A DNA stretch of 64,000 nucleotides from SZUA-252 sp035716005 (GCA_035716005.1 DASTKG010000025.1:1-64000); one strand, 5' to 3'. Shown: positions 1 to 8,133, numbered from the stretch's first letter. Made by a program: numbers and translations. The notes: generated by a model from the sequence alone, not told the origin.

Positions 1-696
1 GCCGCCGCGCTCGGCATGGCGTTGACGGAGGCGTTTCGCCGCGCGGGGGGACGGACGTACGAGCGGGAGACGGTGGTCGCGCTGGAGCGAGACGGCGACG
101 GCCGCGTCACGGGCGTCCGCACGCGTTCGCGCCGCATCGCGGCGGATAGGGTGGTCCTCGCGGCGGGCCCCTGGAGTGCGCGGCTGGCGGCGCCCGAACT
201 CGCTCCGACGGCGTTCCGCCCCTCGCGCGGGCAAACGCTCCTCCTCGACAACCGCGACCCGCGCGGCAATCCCATCCTGCAGCGCGGCGTCACGTCGCCC
301 TCGATCTGGGCGGCGCCGCAGAACGACGGCGCGCTTTGGGTGGGCGGCATCCGTGAAGCGCCCGAACAGACCGAGAGCTTCGATCCGGAGCCGAGCGCGG
401 CCACGACGGCCCGCATTCTCGCGGCGCTCGAGCGGCTGATCCCCGCCTCGCGCGGACTCGCGCTCCGCGAGGCGCGCGTGGGGCATCCCTCGCGCACCGA
501 GGACCGGCTTCCGATCCTGGGCCCGTCGACGACGATGCCCGGTCTCGTCTACGCGACCGGGCATACGAAGACGGGGATCGTGCTGGCCCCCGAAACGGCG
601 CGGATCCTCGCCTCGCTTCTCGTGAGCGGCGAGAGGGACCCGCGCCTAGACGACTACGGCGCCGGACGGGTTACGCCTTCGCCGGCTCCTCCTTGA
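1..696 (+). CDS. FAD-dependent amine/glycine oxidase (ThiO/DAO family), 5' truncated
   Basis: This is the C-terminal part of a flavin oxidase; the reading frame is already open at base 1, so the start and the N-terminal FAD-binding Rossmann motif lie outside the window. The visible part holds the substrate-domain strand around VVLAAGPWS and the C-terminal FAD signature LPILGPS...GLVYATGHTKTGIVLAP, where ThiO and D-amino-acid oxidases close over the flavin. Family members oxidise glycine or other amino acids to imine and H2O2; in thiamine synthesis this supplies dehydroglycine. No thi gene is next to it here, so the substrate is open. Its last 26 bases overlap the 3' end of mscL tail to tail. 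Confidence 0.8.
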   Translation, partial: AAALGMALTEAFRRAGGRTYERETVVALERDGDGRVTGVRTRSRRIAADRVVLAAGPWSARLAAPELAPTAFRPSRGQTLLLDNRDPRGNPILQRGVTSPSIWAAPQNDGALWVGGIREAPEQTESFDPEPSAATTARILAALERLIPASRGLALREARVGHPSRTEDRLPILGPSTTMPGLVYATGHTKTGIVLAPETARILASLLVSGERDPRLDDYGAGRVTPSPAPP

Positions 697-967
697 TGAA
701 CGTCTTCACGAGGAGGAAGACGACGAACGCGATGATGATGAAGTCGATCAAGGCGCCGGCGAAATCGCCGATCCCGAACTTGATCTTCCAGATGGTCAGC
801 GTCGCCTCGCGCCACTCGCCTCCCGGCACCAGGACCCCGACGATCGGCATCACCAGATCGTTGACGACCGCCGTCACCAGTTTCCCCACCGCGCCGCCGA
901 TGACGACGGCCACCGCAAGCCCCACGACCCCGTGCTTCATCACGAATGCTTTGAATTCATCCAGCAT
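671..967 (-). CDS. mscL: Large-conductance mechanosensitive channel MscL (short form)
   Basis: A 98-residue inner-membrane channel that opens under membrane tension and releases solutes on hypo-osmotic shock. The start was placed at the ATG at 967 because AGGGAGGAACC lies just upstream and the protein then opens with the family N-terminus MLDEFKAFVMKHGVVGLAVA. TM1 (VVGLAVAVVIGGAVGKLV) contains the glycine-rich pore constriction. It is followed by NDLVMPIVGVL, a short loop, and TM2 (GALIDFIIIAFVVFLLVK). It is shorter than the E. coli protein (136 aa) because the periplasmic loop and C-terminal bundle are trimmed, as in many bacterial homologues. It converges on the flavin oxidase gene. Confidence 0.93.
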   Translation of the reverse strand: MLDEFKAFVMKHGVVGLAVAVVIGGAVGKLVTAVVNDLVMPIVGVLVPGGEWREATLTIWKIKFGIGDFAGALIDFIIIAFVVFLLVKTFIKEEPAKA

Positions 968-1125
968 GATCGGTTCCTCCCTGGCGAGAGCGTGCGCCCG
1001 CGTGGGTCCGCGGGCGGCCCGACACCGATGCACGGTCGGCGCCGGGATACTAGCGCGATGTGATAACCTCCCGCCATCGGGAACCGGAGCGCGCCGAGAG
1101 ACGGCGGACCCGCGACCCGCCCCGC

Positions 1126-2475
1126 ATGGGCTCCTTCTTCGACACGCTTTTTCCGCGACGGATTTTCCAGGAGGGCGACCGCCGGCTCCTGCACCTCTTC
1201 ATCGGCCGGATGCTCGGCTCGACGGGGTTCGCGGTCACGATCCCCTTCCTCGGCATCTATCTCCACGGCGAGCGCGGCGTCTCGATGAGCGCGGTCGGCG
1301 GCATGTTCTTCATCGGCGCTCTCGTGGGCGCCGTCGCCCAGATTCTGGCGGGCGAGTGGGCCGACCGATACGGCCGGAAGATCGTCATGGTGGCCGCCCA
1401 GCTCGGGCGTGCCGTGATCTTCGTCGCGATGGGGATCGCCGCGATGACGAACGCCTCCTTCGCGACGTTCGTCGTCATCACGTGCGGGAGCGCCTTCTTC
1501 GGCCGTCTCTACGAGCCTCCCTCCGGCGCCATGCTCGCCGATATCACCGAGGGGGACGAGCGGGCCGAGGCGTTCGGCATCATGCGCGTCGCGGGAAATC
1601 TCGGCTTCGCGCTCGGCCCCGCCATCGGCGGCTTCCTCGCCGCCCTCTCCTACGCGGCGCTCTTCTTCGTCTCGGCGGGCGTCCTGCTCGCCTCGACGCT
1701 CTTCATCGCGATTCAGGTGAAGGAGTCGCTGCCGCAAGAGAGGCGGCGCGGCGCGGAGGCGGGAATCGGCGACGACCTCCACCCCGGAATCCCGCGGCCG
1801 GCGGCGGCCGCCGCCCGTCCGTCGCGCGGGATCGACCTCCGTTCGGTGGTCGCCACGCTCCACGACTCGCGGTTCTTGCGGCACTGCGTCTCGTGCCTTC
1901 TTCTCTTCACCGTGCTCGGCCAGCTCATGTCGACCCTCTCGGTCTACGTGGTGGAATGGTGCGGCCTTTCGAAGCCGGAGCTGGGCTGGCTCTACTCGAT
2001 CAACGGGCTCATGGTCGTGCTGGTGCAGTTCCCGGTCGTGAAGCTCGTCGCGCCCTACCGCGTGACGACCGGGCTCATCGTGGGCAGCGTGCTTTTCTCC
2101 ATCGGCTATGGGATGATGGGATTCGTCCACGGCTTCTGGCCGCTCGCGCTCTGCATGGGAATCGTCACGCTGGGCGAGGTGACCTCGGTGCCGGGGACGA
2201 TGATGCTCTCCGCGAATTTCGCGACCGAGGAAACGCGCGGGCGCTACATGGGCGTCTACGGCCTCTTCAACTCGTTCGGCTGGTCGCTGGCGCCGCTCGT
2301 CGGCGGCGCTCTGCTCGACGCGTCGAACCGCGTCGCCTGGATTCCCTGGAGCGCCATCGCGCTCCTCGGCCTCTTCGCGGCGATCGGATTCTGGGACCTG
2401 CGCGGGCGGCTCTCGCCCGCGATGGATCGTGACGGCGAGTCGGCCTCCGCGAAGCCCGCGGCGGTCGCGGTCTAA
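1126..2475 (+). CDS. MFS transporter (drug/metabolite exporter type)
   Basis: A 449-residue major facilitator protein with about twelve hydrophobic segments and a charged central loop at roughly residues 200-235 (RRRGAEAG...). The loop-2 MFS signature GEWADRYGRKIVMV is clear, as is FGIMRVAGNLGFALGPAIGG in TM5, the antiporter-type motif C (GxxxGPxxGG). That motif suggests proton-coupled export, but the substrate cannot be read from sequence. I chose ATG 1126; an upstream in-frame ATG at 1060 would add a basic 22-residue leader with no strong ribosome site. It is followed 11 bases later by osmC, probably in one transcript. Confidence 0.85.
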   Translation: MGSFFDTLFPRRIFQEGDRRLLHLFIGRMLGSTGFAVTIPFLGIYLHGERGVSMSAVGGMFFIGALVGAVAQILAGEWADRYGRKIVMVAAQLGRAVIFVAMGIAAMTNASFATFVVITCGSAFFGRLYEPPSGAMLADITEGDERAEAFGIMRVAGNLGFALGPAIGGFLAALSYAALFFVSAGVLLASTLFIAIQVKESLPQERRRGAEAGIGDDLHPGIPRPAAAAARPSRGIDLRSVVATLHDSRFLRHCVSCLLLFTVLGQLMSTLSVYVVEWCGLSKPELGWLYSINGLMVVLVQFPVVKLVAPYRVTTGLIVGSVLFSIGYGMMGFVHGFWPLALCMGIVTLGEVTSVPGTMMLSANFATEETRGRYMGVYGLFNSFGWSLAPLVGGALLDASNRVAWIPWSAIALLGLFAAIGFWDLRGRLSPAMDRDGESASAKPAAVAV

Positions 2476-2486
2476 GGAGGAATGAC

Positions 2487-2972
2487 ATGAGCGCGCCTTC
2501 GAACAGACACGAGTTCCCCTGCCGCCTGGTCTGGACCGGCGCGGCGAAGGGGGGCAGCACGAGCTACGAAACCTACTCGCGCGATTGCCGCGTCGATTTC
2601 CCGGGCAAGCCGTCGATCCGCGGCACCTCGGCGCCGGCTTTCCGCGGCGATCCGGCGATCACGAACCCCGAGGATCTCCTCGTCGCTTCGATCTCGATGT
2701 GCCACTTCCTCTCGTACGTCGCCATCTGCGCGCGGAAGGGCGTGAACGTCATCGCCTACGACGACGACGCCGTCGGCACGATGGATCGCGTGGAGAAGAC
2801 GTTCAAGTTCACCGACGTCCTCCTGAAGCCGCACGTCACGATCGCGCCGGGCTCGGACCCCGAGCTGGCGCGCACGATCCACGAGCGGGCGCATCAGGAC
2901 TGCTTCATCTCGAACTCGGTGAATTTCCCCGTAAGGCACGAACCCGTCATCACGGTCGCCGCTCCGGTCTAG
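2487..2972 (+). CDS. OsmC/Ohr-family thiol peroxidase-like protein
   Basis: A 161-residue cytoplasmic protein behind the strong site TAAGGAGGAATGAC. It shows the OsmC pattern: an N-terminal beta region (YETYSRDCRVDFPGK), NPEDLLVASISMCHFLSY with the first redox cysteine at Cys72, and HQDCFISNSVNFPV with the second at Cys139. Family members reduce organic or fatty-acid hydroperoxides through this cysteine pair using dihydrolipoyl or bacillithiol-type reductants. The spacing fits the OsmC/YhfA branch rather than classical Ohr. It sits between an MFS exporter and a membrane protein with short gaps. Confidence 0.88.
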   Translation: MSAPSNRHEFPCRLVWTGAAKGGSTSYETYSRDCRVDFPGKPSIRGTSAPAFRGDPAITNPEDLLVASISMCHFLSYVAICARKGVNVIAYDDDAVGTMDRVEKTFKFTDVLLKPHVTIAPGSDPELARTIHERAHQDCFISNSVNFPVRHEPVITVAAPV

Positions 2973-2982
2973 AGGGCTCGTC

Positions 2983-3468
2983 GTGACGGCGCGCACCATC
3001 CATCGCCCCTGGCAGGTCTATGCGCTCACGGCCCTCTGGGCGCTGAAGGCGTTTCAGGAGCTGCTCGGCGGCGCGGTCGGCGGCGCCTTCTACATCGCGA
3101 GGCAGGTCGGCGAGGGGACGCTCTTCGGCTACGGGCTCCAGATGGCGATGCAGAGCGTCCTCTTCTCCACGCTCCTCGCCGCCGGCGGCTTCTACGTGAT
3201 GACCGCGCTCTGGCTCGGCCAGCGTCCCGCGCGCCGCTGGGGCACCGCGGTGGCCGCGCTGAGCGAAGCGGTGGCGCTCGGGTACCTCTTCAGCCGTCCG
3301 CCGCAGGTCGGCAGCGATCGCGACCTGGTTCGGTTCGTCCTCGTCTCCTCCCTCGTCAATCTCGGCATCGTCACCATCTTCCTCTTCGACCGGAGGCTGG
3401 CGGAATTCCTCGGAAGCAAGCGGCTCGTGGGATGGTGGGCGCCGAAGCGGCGCGGAGGCGAGGAGTAG
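2983..3468 (+). CDS. Four-helix membrane protein of unknown function
   Basis: A 161-residue protein starting at GTG 2983, ten bases after osmC. Hydrophobic stretches fall near residues 10-32, 50-75, 82-100 and 118-138, and the C-terminus is basic (WWAPKRRGGEE). There is no catalytic motif and I do not recognise the family. Its position directly behind osmC suggests cotranscription. The stop codon lies inside the first unit of an 8-bp tandem repeat. Confidence 0.6.
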   Translation: MTARTIHRPWQVYALTALWALKAFQELLGGAVGGAFYIARQVGEGTLFGYGLQMAMQSVLFSTLLAAGGFYVMTALWLGQRPARRWGTAVAALSEAVALGYLFSRPPQVGSDRDLVRFVLVSSLVNLGIVTIFLFDRRLAEFLGSKRLVGWWAPKRRGGEE

Positions 3469-3496
3469 AGGAGTAGAGGGGTAGAGGAGTAAAGGG
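3461..3496. repeat. 8-bp tandem repeat (AGGAGTAG x4)
   Basis: Units at 3461-3468, 3469-3476, 3477-3484 (one substitution) and 3485-3492 (one substitution), followed by a partial AGGG. The first unit supplies the stop codon of the upstream membrane-protein gene, so changes in copy number would alter only the downstream spacer between two convergent genes. Confidence 0.85.
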
Positions 3497-3520
3497 CGGC
3501 CGCGTTCGTTCGGCGGCCGA

Positions 3521-4144
3521 TCAGTTCGGCCCTCCCCGCGCACCGACCGCGCGAATTCCCCGCGCGATCTCCTCCGTCGTCGCCGAGCGCCCGTAGCCCC
3601 ACGGAATCTGGCCCTTCGGATCCACCACGAACACCTGGGTGGTGTGGGCCGTATCCTTCGAGACGCCCCAGGCGAGCGCGGTCTCCGCCACCTCCGCGGG
3701 CGTGCCGGAGAGCCCCACGAAGGAGGGGTGGAACTGGCGCGCGTAGGCCGAGGCGACCTCGGGCGTGTCGATCTCGGGGTCGATGCTCACGAAGACGAAC
3801 CGGACGCGCGACGTGTCGGCGCCGAGGGACGCGCGGACTTCCTTCCAGCGGGTGAGCGTGGCGGGGCAGATGTCGGGGCACTGCGTGAAGCCGAAGAAGA
3901 CGAGGACGACGTGCCCGCGCTCGTTCGCGAGGTCGAAGCGGCCGCCGCAGCCCCCCTCGCGGAGCCAGAGCGCCGGCGCGGGACGGGGCGGATCGTAGAT
4001 CGCGCCCGGAAGCGAATCGAGCGAGGCGTCGCCGCCCCGCTCGCCACAGCCGGCCACGAGAATCGCGGCGGCCGAGACGAGCGCCGCCACGAGCGCCGTC
4101 GACCGCGCGGCGCGCCGTCCCCTACCCGAGCGTATAGCCCCCAT
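3521..4144 (-). CDS. SCO1/SenC-family copper chaperone lipoprotein
   Basis: A 207-residue protein with a basic N-terminus and a lipobox ILVAGC (Cys33), so probably membrane-anchored outside the cytoplasm. The thioredoxin-fold core carries FTQCPDICP (Cys89, Cys93) and a conserved His167 in AHTTQVFVVDP. These form the Cys-x3-Cys/His copper site of SCO proteins, which deliver copper to the CuA centre of cytochrome c oxidase. No oxidase gene is nearby. The start overlaps the 3' end of the upstream reductase gene by 23 bases, implying translational coupling. Confidence 0.9.
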   Translation of the reverse strand: MGAIRSGRGRRAARSTALVAALVSAAAILVAGCGERGGDASLDSLPGAIYDPPRPAPALWLREGGCGGRFDLANERGHVVLVFFGFTQCPDICPATLTRWKEVRASLGADTSRVRFVFVSIDPEIDTPEVASAYARQFHPSFVGLSGTPAEVAETALAWGVSKDTAHTTQVFVVDPKGQIPWGYGRSATTEEIARGIRAVGARGGPN

Positions 4145-4874
4145 CCACGATGATCGTCTGGCCCGTCACCCAGGAGGCCTGGGGCGTGCAGAGGAACGCC
4201 GCCATGTTGGCCACCTCCTCGGTGGTCCCGACGCGGCCGAAGGGGGTGCGGCGGATCGACTCGGAGATGAGCTGATCGTAGGAGGGGAAGATCTTCAGCG
4301 AATCGGTGTCGATGAAGCCGCCCGAGACGGCGTTCACGTTGATCTTCTTCGGCGCCAGCTCGTAGGCGAGATAGCGGACCAGGGTCTCGATGGCGGCCTT
4401 GGAGACGCCGATCGACGCGTAGCCCGGGATGTAGCGGTGCGAGCCGAGCGACGTGAGCGCCACGATCCGCCCGCCCTCGGGCATCATCTTCACCGCCTGC
4501 TGCGCGCCGAAGAGAAGTGCCTTCGCGTTCGTGTTCATGGCGATGTCCCACATCTTGTCGTCGACGTCGAGGATGTTCCCGAAGTGGCCGATGGCGGCGT
4601 TCGAGACGAAGATGTCGAGCTTGGAGAAGTGCGTCCGGAGCTCCTCGAACATCTTGGGAATCTGCTCTTCGTTCCCCACGTTCGCCCGCACGGCGAACCC
4701 CTTCACGCCCTTCGCCTCGATCTCCGCGACGGCCTGCTTCGCGGAATCGCGGCTGCGGAAGAAGTTGATGGCGACGTCGGCGCCCATCTCCGCGAGATCG
4801 AGGGCGATGGCCTTCCCGATGCCGCGCGTGCCGCCCGTGACGAGCGCCGTCTTACCTTTTAGGTCGAAGAGCAT
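4122..4874 (-). CDS. FabL-type enoyl-ACP reductase / short-chain dehydrogenase
   Basis: A 250-residue SDR. The N-terminal cofactor motif is TGGTRGIG (residues 13-20) and NAA lies at 92-94. The active-site tyrosine and lysine (Tyr152, Lys159) are six residues apart (Y-x6-K). That spacing is typical of enoyl-ACP reductases such as FabI and FabL, whereas ordinary SDRs have Y-x3-K. The run NTNAKALLFGAQQA and the end GQTIIVDGG closely match what I recall of Bacillus FabL, which uses NADPH to reduce trans-2-enoyl-ACP. I chose the ATG at 4874 because AGGGAGGGACC precedes it. A FabI-like or other SDR role cannot be excluded. Confidence 0.8.
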   Translation of the reverse strand: MLFDLKGKTALVTGGTRGIGKAIALDLAEMGADVAINFFRSRDSAKQAVAEIEAKGVKGFAVRANVGNEEQIPKMFEELRTHFSKLDIFVSNAAIGHFGNILDVDDKMWDIAMNTNAKALLFGAQQAVKMMPEGGRIVALTSLGSHRYIPGYASIGVSKAAIETLVRYLAYELAPKKINVNAVSGGFIDTDSLKIFPSYDQLISESIRRTPFGRVGTTEEVANMAAFLCTPQASWVTGQTIIVDGGYTLG

Positions 4875-4997
4875 GGTCCCTCCCTGACAATGCCAAGAGA
4901 GGGGAATGGTGCGGGGGCGGCGCGCACATGTCAAGGCCGGGCGGGGGCTTGCGCCCGGCGCCGCGCCGCGCGAGGCGCGGGCTCGAGAGGGCGTGCG

Positions 4998-5555
4998 CTA
5001 CGCCGCCGAGCGAACCTCCCGCGCGACGAGGGTGATGCCCCCCTTCCCGCGCCAGCCGTCCACGACGGCCACGAGCCGGACGGAGCGGCCGTCGGCGGGG
5101 CGTTCCATCGTCGGCGCGACGCTCACCGGGAAACTCTGCCCCGTTTCCGCCATGGTGAAGCGAAGCGATCCGTCGGCGCCCTTCGCGATGGATCCGTTCG
5201 CCTCGAAGAGGACGTCGACGAGGTTCAGGTCGTGGAGGCGATTCTCGGCGAGCGACTTGATGACCTCGCGAAGCGGCACGACGCGCGGCTTCGCGTAGAG
5301 GACTTCCACCTGCGATCCGTTCACGTGCGTCTCGCCTCCCTTGGCGCTCCCCTTCGTCATCTGACGAATGGTCGTGCGGCAGTGGTCGCACGACGTGCAT
5401 CCGCGAAGGGCGAGGTAGACCTTGGCGAAGGGCGGCGGCGCGGGCGCGGGCGTGGCGGCCTTGGCCGTCGACTTCGGCGCGGGCGCCGCGCCGATCGCGA
5501 GGGCCAGGATCAGGAGCGTGGCGACTGCGTTCGTGCGACCGATCGAGCGGGTCAT
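4998..5555 (-). CDS. Secreted protein with HMA-like Cys motif
   Basis: A 185-residue protein with a signal peptide (TLLILALAIGAAPA), a Pro/Ala-rich linker and then RGCTSCDHCRT (Cys53, Cys56, Cys59) followed by a beta-alpha-beta pattern resembling a heavy-metal-associated domain. A second region from about residue 115 is beta-rich (GSLRFTMAETGQSFPVSV). The start at 5555 sits behind GGAGGAACCGTC. It lies 20 bases downstream of the porin gene in the same direction. A periplasmic metal- or redox-binding role is likely but the exact function is unknown. Confidence 0.6.
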   Translation of the reverse strand: MTRSIGRTNAVATLLILALAIGAAPAPKSTAKAATPAPAPPPFAKVYLALRGCTSCDHCRTTIRQMTKGSAKGGETHVNGSQVEVLYAKPRVVPLREVIKSLAENRLHDLNLVDVLFEANGSIAKGADGSLRFTMAETGQSFPVSVAPTMERPADGRSVRLVAVVDGWRGKGGITLVAREVRSAA

Positions 5556-5575
5556 GATGACGGTTCCTCCGTGAT

Positions 5576-6721
5576 CTAGAACTGGAACGCGGCGCCCACG
5601 TTCAGCCGGGTCAGATCCTGGTCGGCGCCGTCCTTCCAGAATTCCACGTCCGTTTTCAGGGCCACTTCGCGCACCGGACGATACGAGACGCCCGTGGTGA
5701 AGACTTTGCGCTCGGCCGCGGGATCGCGAGCGATGCCGGGTTCGGTGTCGCCGTTCGTGTCGAACCGCTCGTATCGCGTGAAGAGCCAGAGGGCGCGGCC
5801 GGGCGCCTTGCTTCGCCCGTTGATCAGGTCGAAGGCGGCCTCCCAGGTCACGCCCCAGATGTTGCTCCCCACCGGTTCCCCGACGGCGATCGAGACGCTG
5901 TCGGAATTCCCGATCGAGACGCCCGCCCATTCGCCGCGCAGGTCGAACGCCCCGCGGCGGAAGCGAAGGTCTCCTTCGAAGATCGTGACGTCGACGCTCC
6001 CGAGGCCGGGGGTTCCCTGGTCGGCGCCGCCGACGTAGCCCGACGTGCCGAGCGTGAAGCCTCCCTTGATCGCGTACTCGAGCCGCCCGACCAGTCCGAG
6101 ATCCTCCGCCTTCGCCTCCACGCCGTGCTGGCGCCCGCCGCGAATTCCGTCCGAGGTGGAGAAGCCGGTGGCGTCGAGCCCGGAGACGACGTACGCGCGG
6201 TAGGCGAGCGCGCCGTTCGTCGTCCGCCCGACGAGGCCGAGGCCGATGTCCTGCCACGTCGTCGGAAGCACGTAGGTCTCGATGTAGGGGCGCTCGACGC
6301 TGTGATAGGTCGGGGGCTCGTGGAACTCGTTCAGGGGGCCGACGGGCAGGAGGAGACTTCCGACTCGGAAGCTCAGCGTCGGCGTCAGATCGTATTCGAG
6401 GAGGGCGTACTCGAGCTCGATCTCGGTGGCCGAGTGTTCGAAGTCGACCTCCGCGCTCATGCGGATGGAAGAGGTGAATTCGTATTCCCAGCCGAGCACC
6501 AACCGATGAACGTCGACCCGCGCGAGCGCGTCCTTGTCCATCGTGCCGGTCTCGGGATTGTTGTAGTGGATCTCGCCGTAGCCGTGGATTTCGAGGCGCT
6601 TGTCCTCGGGAGGAGCGTCGCCCTCGGCGCGGGCGGGCGCCGCGAGGCTGAGGGCGAGAAGGATGGCGGTCGCCGCGACGGCGCCGGCGTTGTCCCGGAT
6701 TGTGGCGGAAGCGGGTCTCAC
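5576..6721 (-). CDS. Outer-membrane porin-like beta-barrel
   Basis: A 381-residue exported protein with a signal peptide ending AAPARA and alternating amphipathic strands throughout. It finishes in a terminal phenylalanine (VGAAFQF), the classic C-terminal signal for BAM-mediated insertion. The stretch LEIHGYGEIHYNN plus FRVGSLLLPVGPLNEFHEPP resembles the phosphate-selective porin O/P-like group. It starts at GTG 6721 behind AGAGGGAGGAATCGA. It probably forms an operon with the downstream Cys-motif protein. The solute is unknown. Confidence 0.75.
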   Translation of the reverse strand: MRPASATIRDNAGAVAATAILLALSLAAPARAEGDAPPEDKRLEIHGYGEIHYNNPETGTMDKDALARVDVHRLVLGWEYEFTSSIRMSAEVDFEHSATEIELEYALLEYDLTPTLSFRVGSLLLPVGPLNEFHEPPTYHSVERPYIETYVLPTTWQDIGLGLVGRTTNGALAYRAYVVSGLDATGFSTSDGIRGGRQHGVEAKAEDLGLVGRLEYAIKGGFTLGTSGYVGGADQGTPGLGSVDVTIFEGDLRFRRGAFDLRGEWAGVSIGNSDSVSIAVGEPVGSNIWGVTWEAAFDLINGRSKAPGRALWLFTRYERFDTNGDTEPGIARDPAAERKVFTTGVSYRPVREVALKTDVEFWKDGADQDLTRLNVGAAFQF

Positions 6722-6770
6722 TCGATTCCTCCCTCTGATCTGGCGCGACGATTCCGAAGGCCGGTGTGAA

Positions 6771-6884
6771 GACTACGGCCCAATGTGCGGCTGTACAAGC
6801 AAAAGTTAACCTACCTTCACTACTCCTTTGGTATACCTCGCGACTCCACTCAAGTCCATAATTAGAAGCCACTTGGCCGTAGTC
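6771..6884. repeat. AT-rich segment bounded by 10-bp inverted repeats
   Basis: GACTACGGCC at 6771-6780 and its exact reverse complement GGCCGTAGTC at 6875-6884 enclose 94 bases. This is the most AT-rich stretch in the neighbourhood (around TACAAGCAAAAGTTAACC and CCATAATTAG). It occupies the divergent promoter region between the porin and the LiaF-like genes. It may be a regulatory segment, a miniature-element remnant or an invertible segment; the sequence alone does not decide. Confidence 0.5.
6830..6858 (-). promoter_or_regulatory. Putative sigma-70-like promoter of the porin operon
   Basis: On the minus strand TGGACT (-35, 6853-6858) and TATACC (-10, 6830-6835) are separated by 17 bases. 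Each hexamer matches four of six consensus positions. It lies about 110 bases upstream of the porin start, inside the AT-rich segment. Confidence 0.35.
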
Positions 6885-6975
6885 ACGCAGCCGGGCCCTC
6901 CTCCCAGGCGTGCGGCGAGCGAGGCGGCCAATCCCTCCCCTTGCGCGGACTTCCCCCCCGTGATACTGCTCCGGC

Positions 6976-7926
6976 GTGAGCTTCGGACGGCTCCTGATCG
7001 GCGCGATTCTGGTAGGGATTGGGGGGATTCTGCTCGCCTCCCAGCTCGGCTATCTGCCGGCCGGCGTCATGCCGTGGTTCCTCCAGTTCTGGCCCGCGCT
7101 TCTCGTCCTCTTCGGCCTCGCCCTCCTCGCCAACGCCATGAAGAACCTCTTCCTCGGATGGCTGACCGCCATCCTCGCTCTGGCGGCGATCGCGTTCGGG
7201 GGGTGGTGGCTGGCGCACAACAAGGCCGCGGCGGGGACGGCTCATCTCTCCCGGCATCCGATGGGTCGCCCGGCCGTGGAGACTCTGACCATTCGAGCGA
7301 GAACGTTCGGCGGCCGGCTCTCCATCGGCGCCGCGCCGGGCGGACGCGGCGCGGCGGGAGACTCGGCGGCGCGAGCGAACGCGAGAACCTTCGAGGTCTC
7401 GATCCGCGGCGTGGGCGAGAAGGACGCGAAGCATGCCTGGAACGTCGCGGGGCGCACGGCCGAGTTCGTCTGGCCGCTCCACGTCCTCGTTCCCAACACG
7501 GCGCCCTTCGGCGCGGAGCTGACGCTCCAGGCGCCGGAGCGGACGCCCGTGCGCCTCCGCACCGAAACGGTGCTTTCGGGCGCCGACATCGACCTGACCA
7601 AGCTCCGACCCGAGTCGTGCGAACTCAACGTGATGTCGGGCGCCGTCCGGCTCCATGTCGGGTCCGCCTCGCCGCAGAAGATCCGCATTCGCGGGATGCT
7701 CGGGGCGGTCGAGGTCGATCTCCCCGCGTCGGGCCCCGTGCGAGTCGAGTTCCTCTCACCCTTCACGGCGCGCTCGCTCCCCGACGATTTCCTGGAGCAC
7801 GTGGGCGGACGCGGCAAGGCGAAGATCTGGGTTTCGGAAGGCAAAGGGGTGCCGCTCGTCATCGAAGTGGACGGCGCCCTTCTCTACGTGAAGATCAAGC
7901 GCGCGCCCGTGAGCGCGGGAGGCTAG
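6976..7926 (+). CDS. LiaI/LiaF-like membrane protein with cell-wall-active C-terminal domain
   Basis: A 316-residue protein starting at GTG 6976. The first 80 residues form a membrane module of short helices: IGAILVGIGGILLASQLGYL, FLQFWPALLVLFGLALLANA and GWLTAILALAAIAFGGWWL. This is the WP-containing pattern of DUF5668/LiaI-LiaF transmembrane regions. From about residue 85 a beta-rich domain follows with repeated short strands (LNVMSGAVRLHVGS, IRGMLGAVEVDLPASGPV), like the LiaF-C/'toastrack' fold. LiaF proteins sense or modulate envelope stress, but no LiaRS two-component pair is adjacent. A similar mini-protein follows immediately. Confidence 0.65.
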   Translation: MSFGRLLIGAILVGIGGILLASQLGYLPAGVMPWFLQFWPALLVLFGLALLANAMKNLFLGWLTAILALAAIAFGGWWLAHNKAAAGTAHLSRHPMGRPAVETLTIRARTFGGRLSIGAAPGGRGAAGDSAARANARTFEVSIRGVGEKDAKHAWNVAGRTAEFVWPLHVLVPNTAPFGAELTLQAPERTPVRLRTETVLSGADIDLTKLRPESCELNVMSGAVRLHVGSASPQKIRIRGMLGAVEVDLPASGPVRVEFLSPFTARSLPDDFLEHVGGRGKAKIWVSEGKGVPLVIEVDGALLYVKIKRAPVSAGG

Positions 7927-7928
7927 GG

Positions 7929-8099
7929 ATGGCTGGAGGCGGTCAGAGCAGCATCGCGTTTCCCCTTACCATCGTCGCGGTCGGGGCACTCCTTCTCCTC
8001 AAGGAGTTCGGCTACCTCCACGGGAACATCCTCCGCTACTGGCCGGTCCTCCTGATCGTCTGGGGTCTGGGGATGATCTGGGCCGCCCGGAAGGGGTAG
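7929..8099 (+). CDS. Small two-helix DUF5668/LiaI-like membrane protein
   Basis: A 56-residue protein beginning at ATG 7929, two bases after the preceding stop. It has two hydrophobic helices (FPLTIVAVGALLLLKEFGYL and ILRYWPVLLIVWGLGMIWAA) with a YWPVLLI motif mirroring the FWPALLV of the upstream gene, so the two share an ancestral membrane module. It is probably translated together with that gene and may assemble with it. Confidence 0.6.
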   Translation: MAGGGQSSIAFPLTIVAVGALLLLKEFGYLHGNILRYWPVLLIVWGLGMIWAARKG

Positions 8100-8133
8100 C
8101 GGAACCGGAGGGGCGGCTGTAGAGTTCTAGCCG

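Noticed and set aside
693..2432. 579-codon frame overlapping the MFS transporter in another frame
   Set aside because: Arg-rich composition typical of a shifted GC-rich frame; the transporter frame shows hydrophobic helices and MFS motifs.
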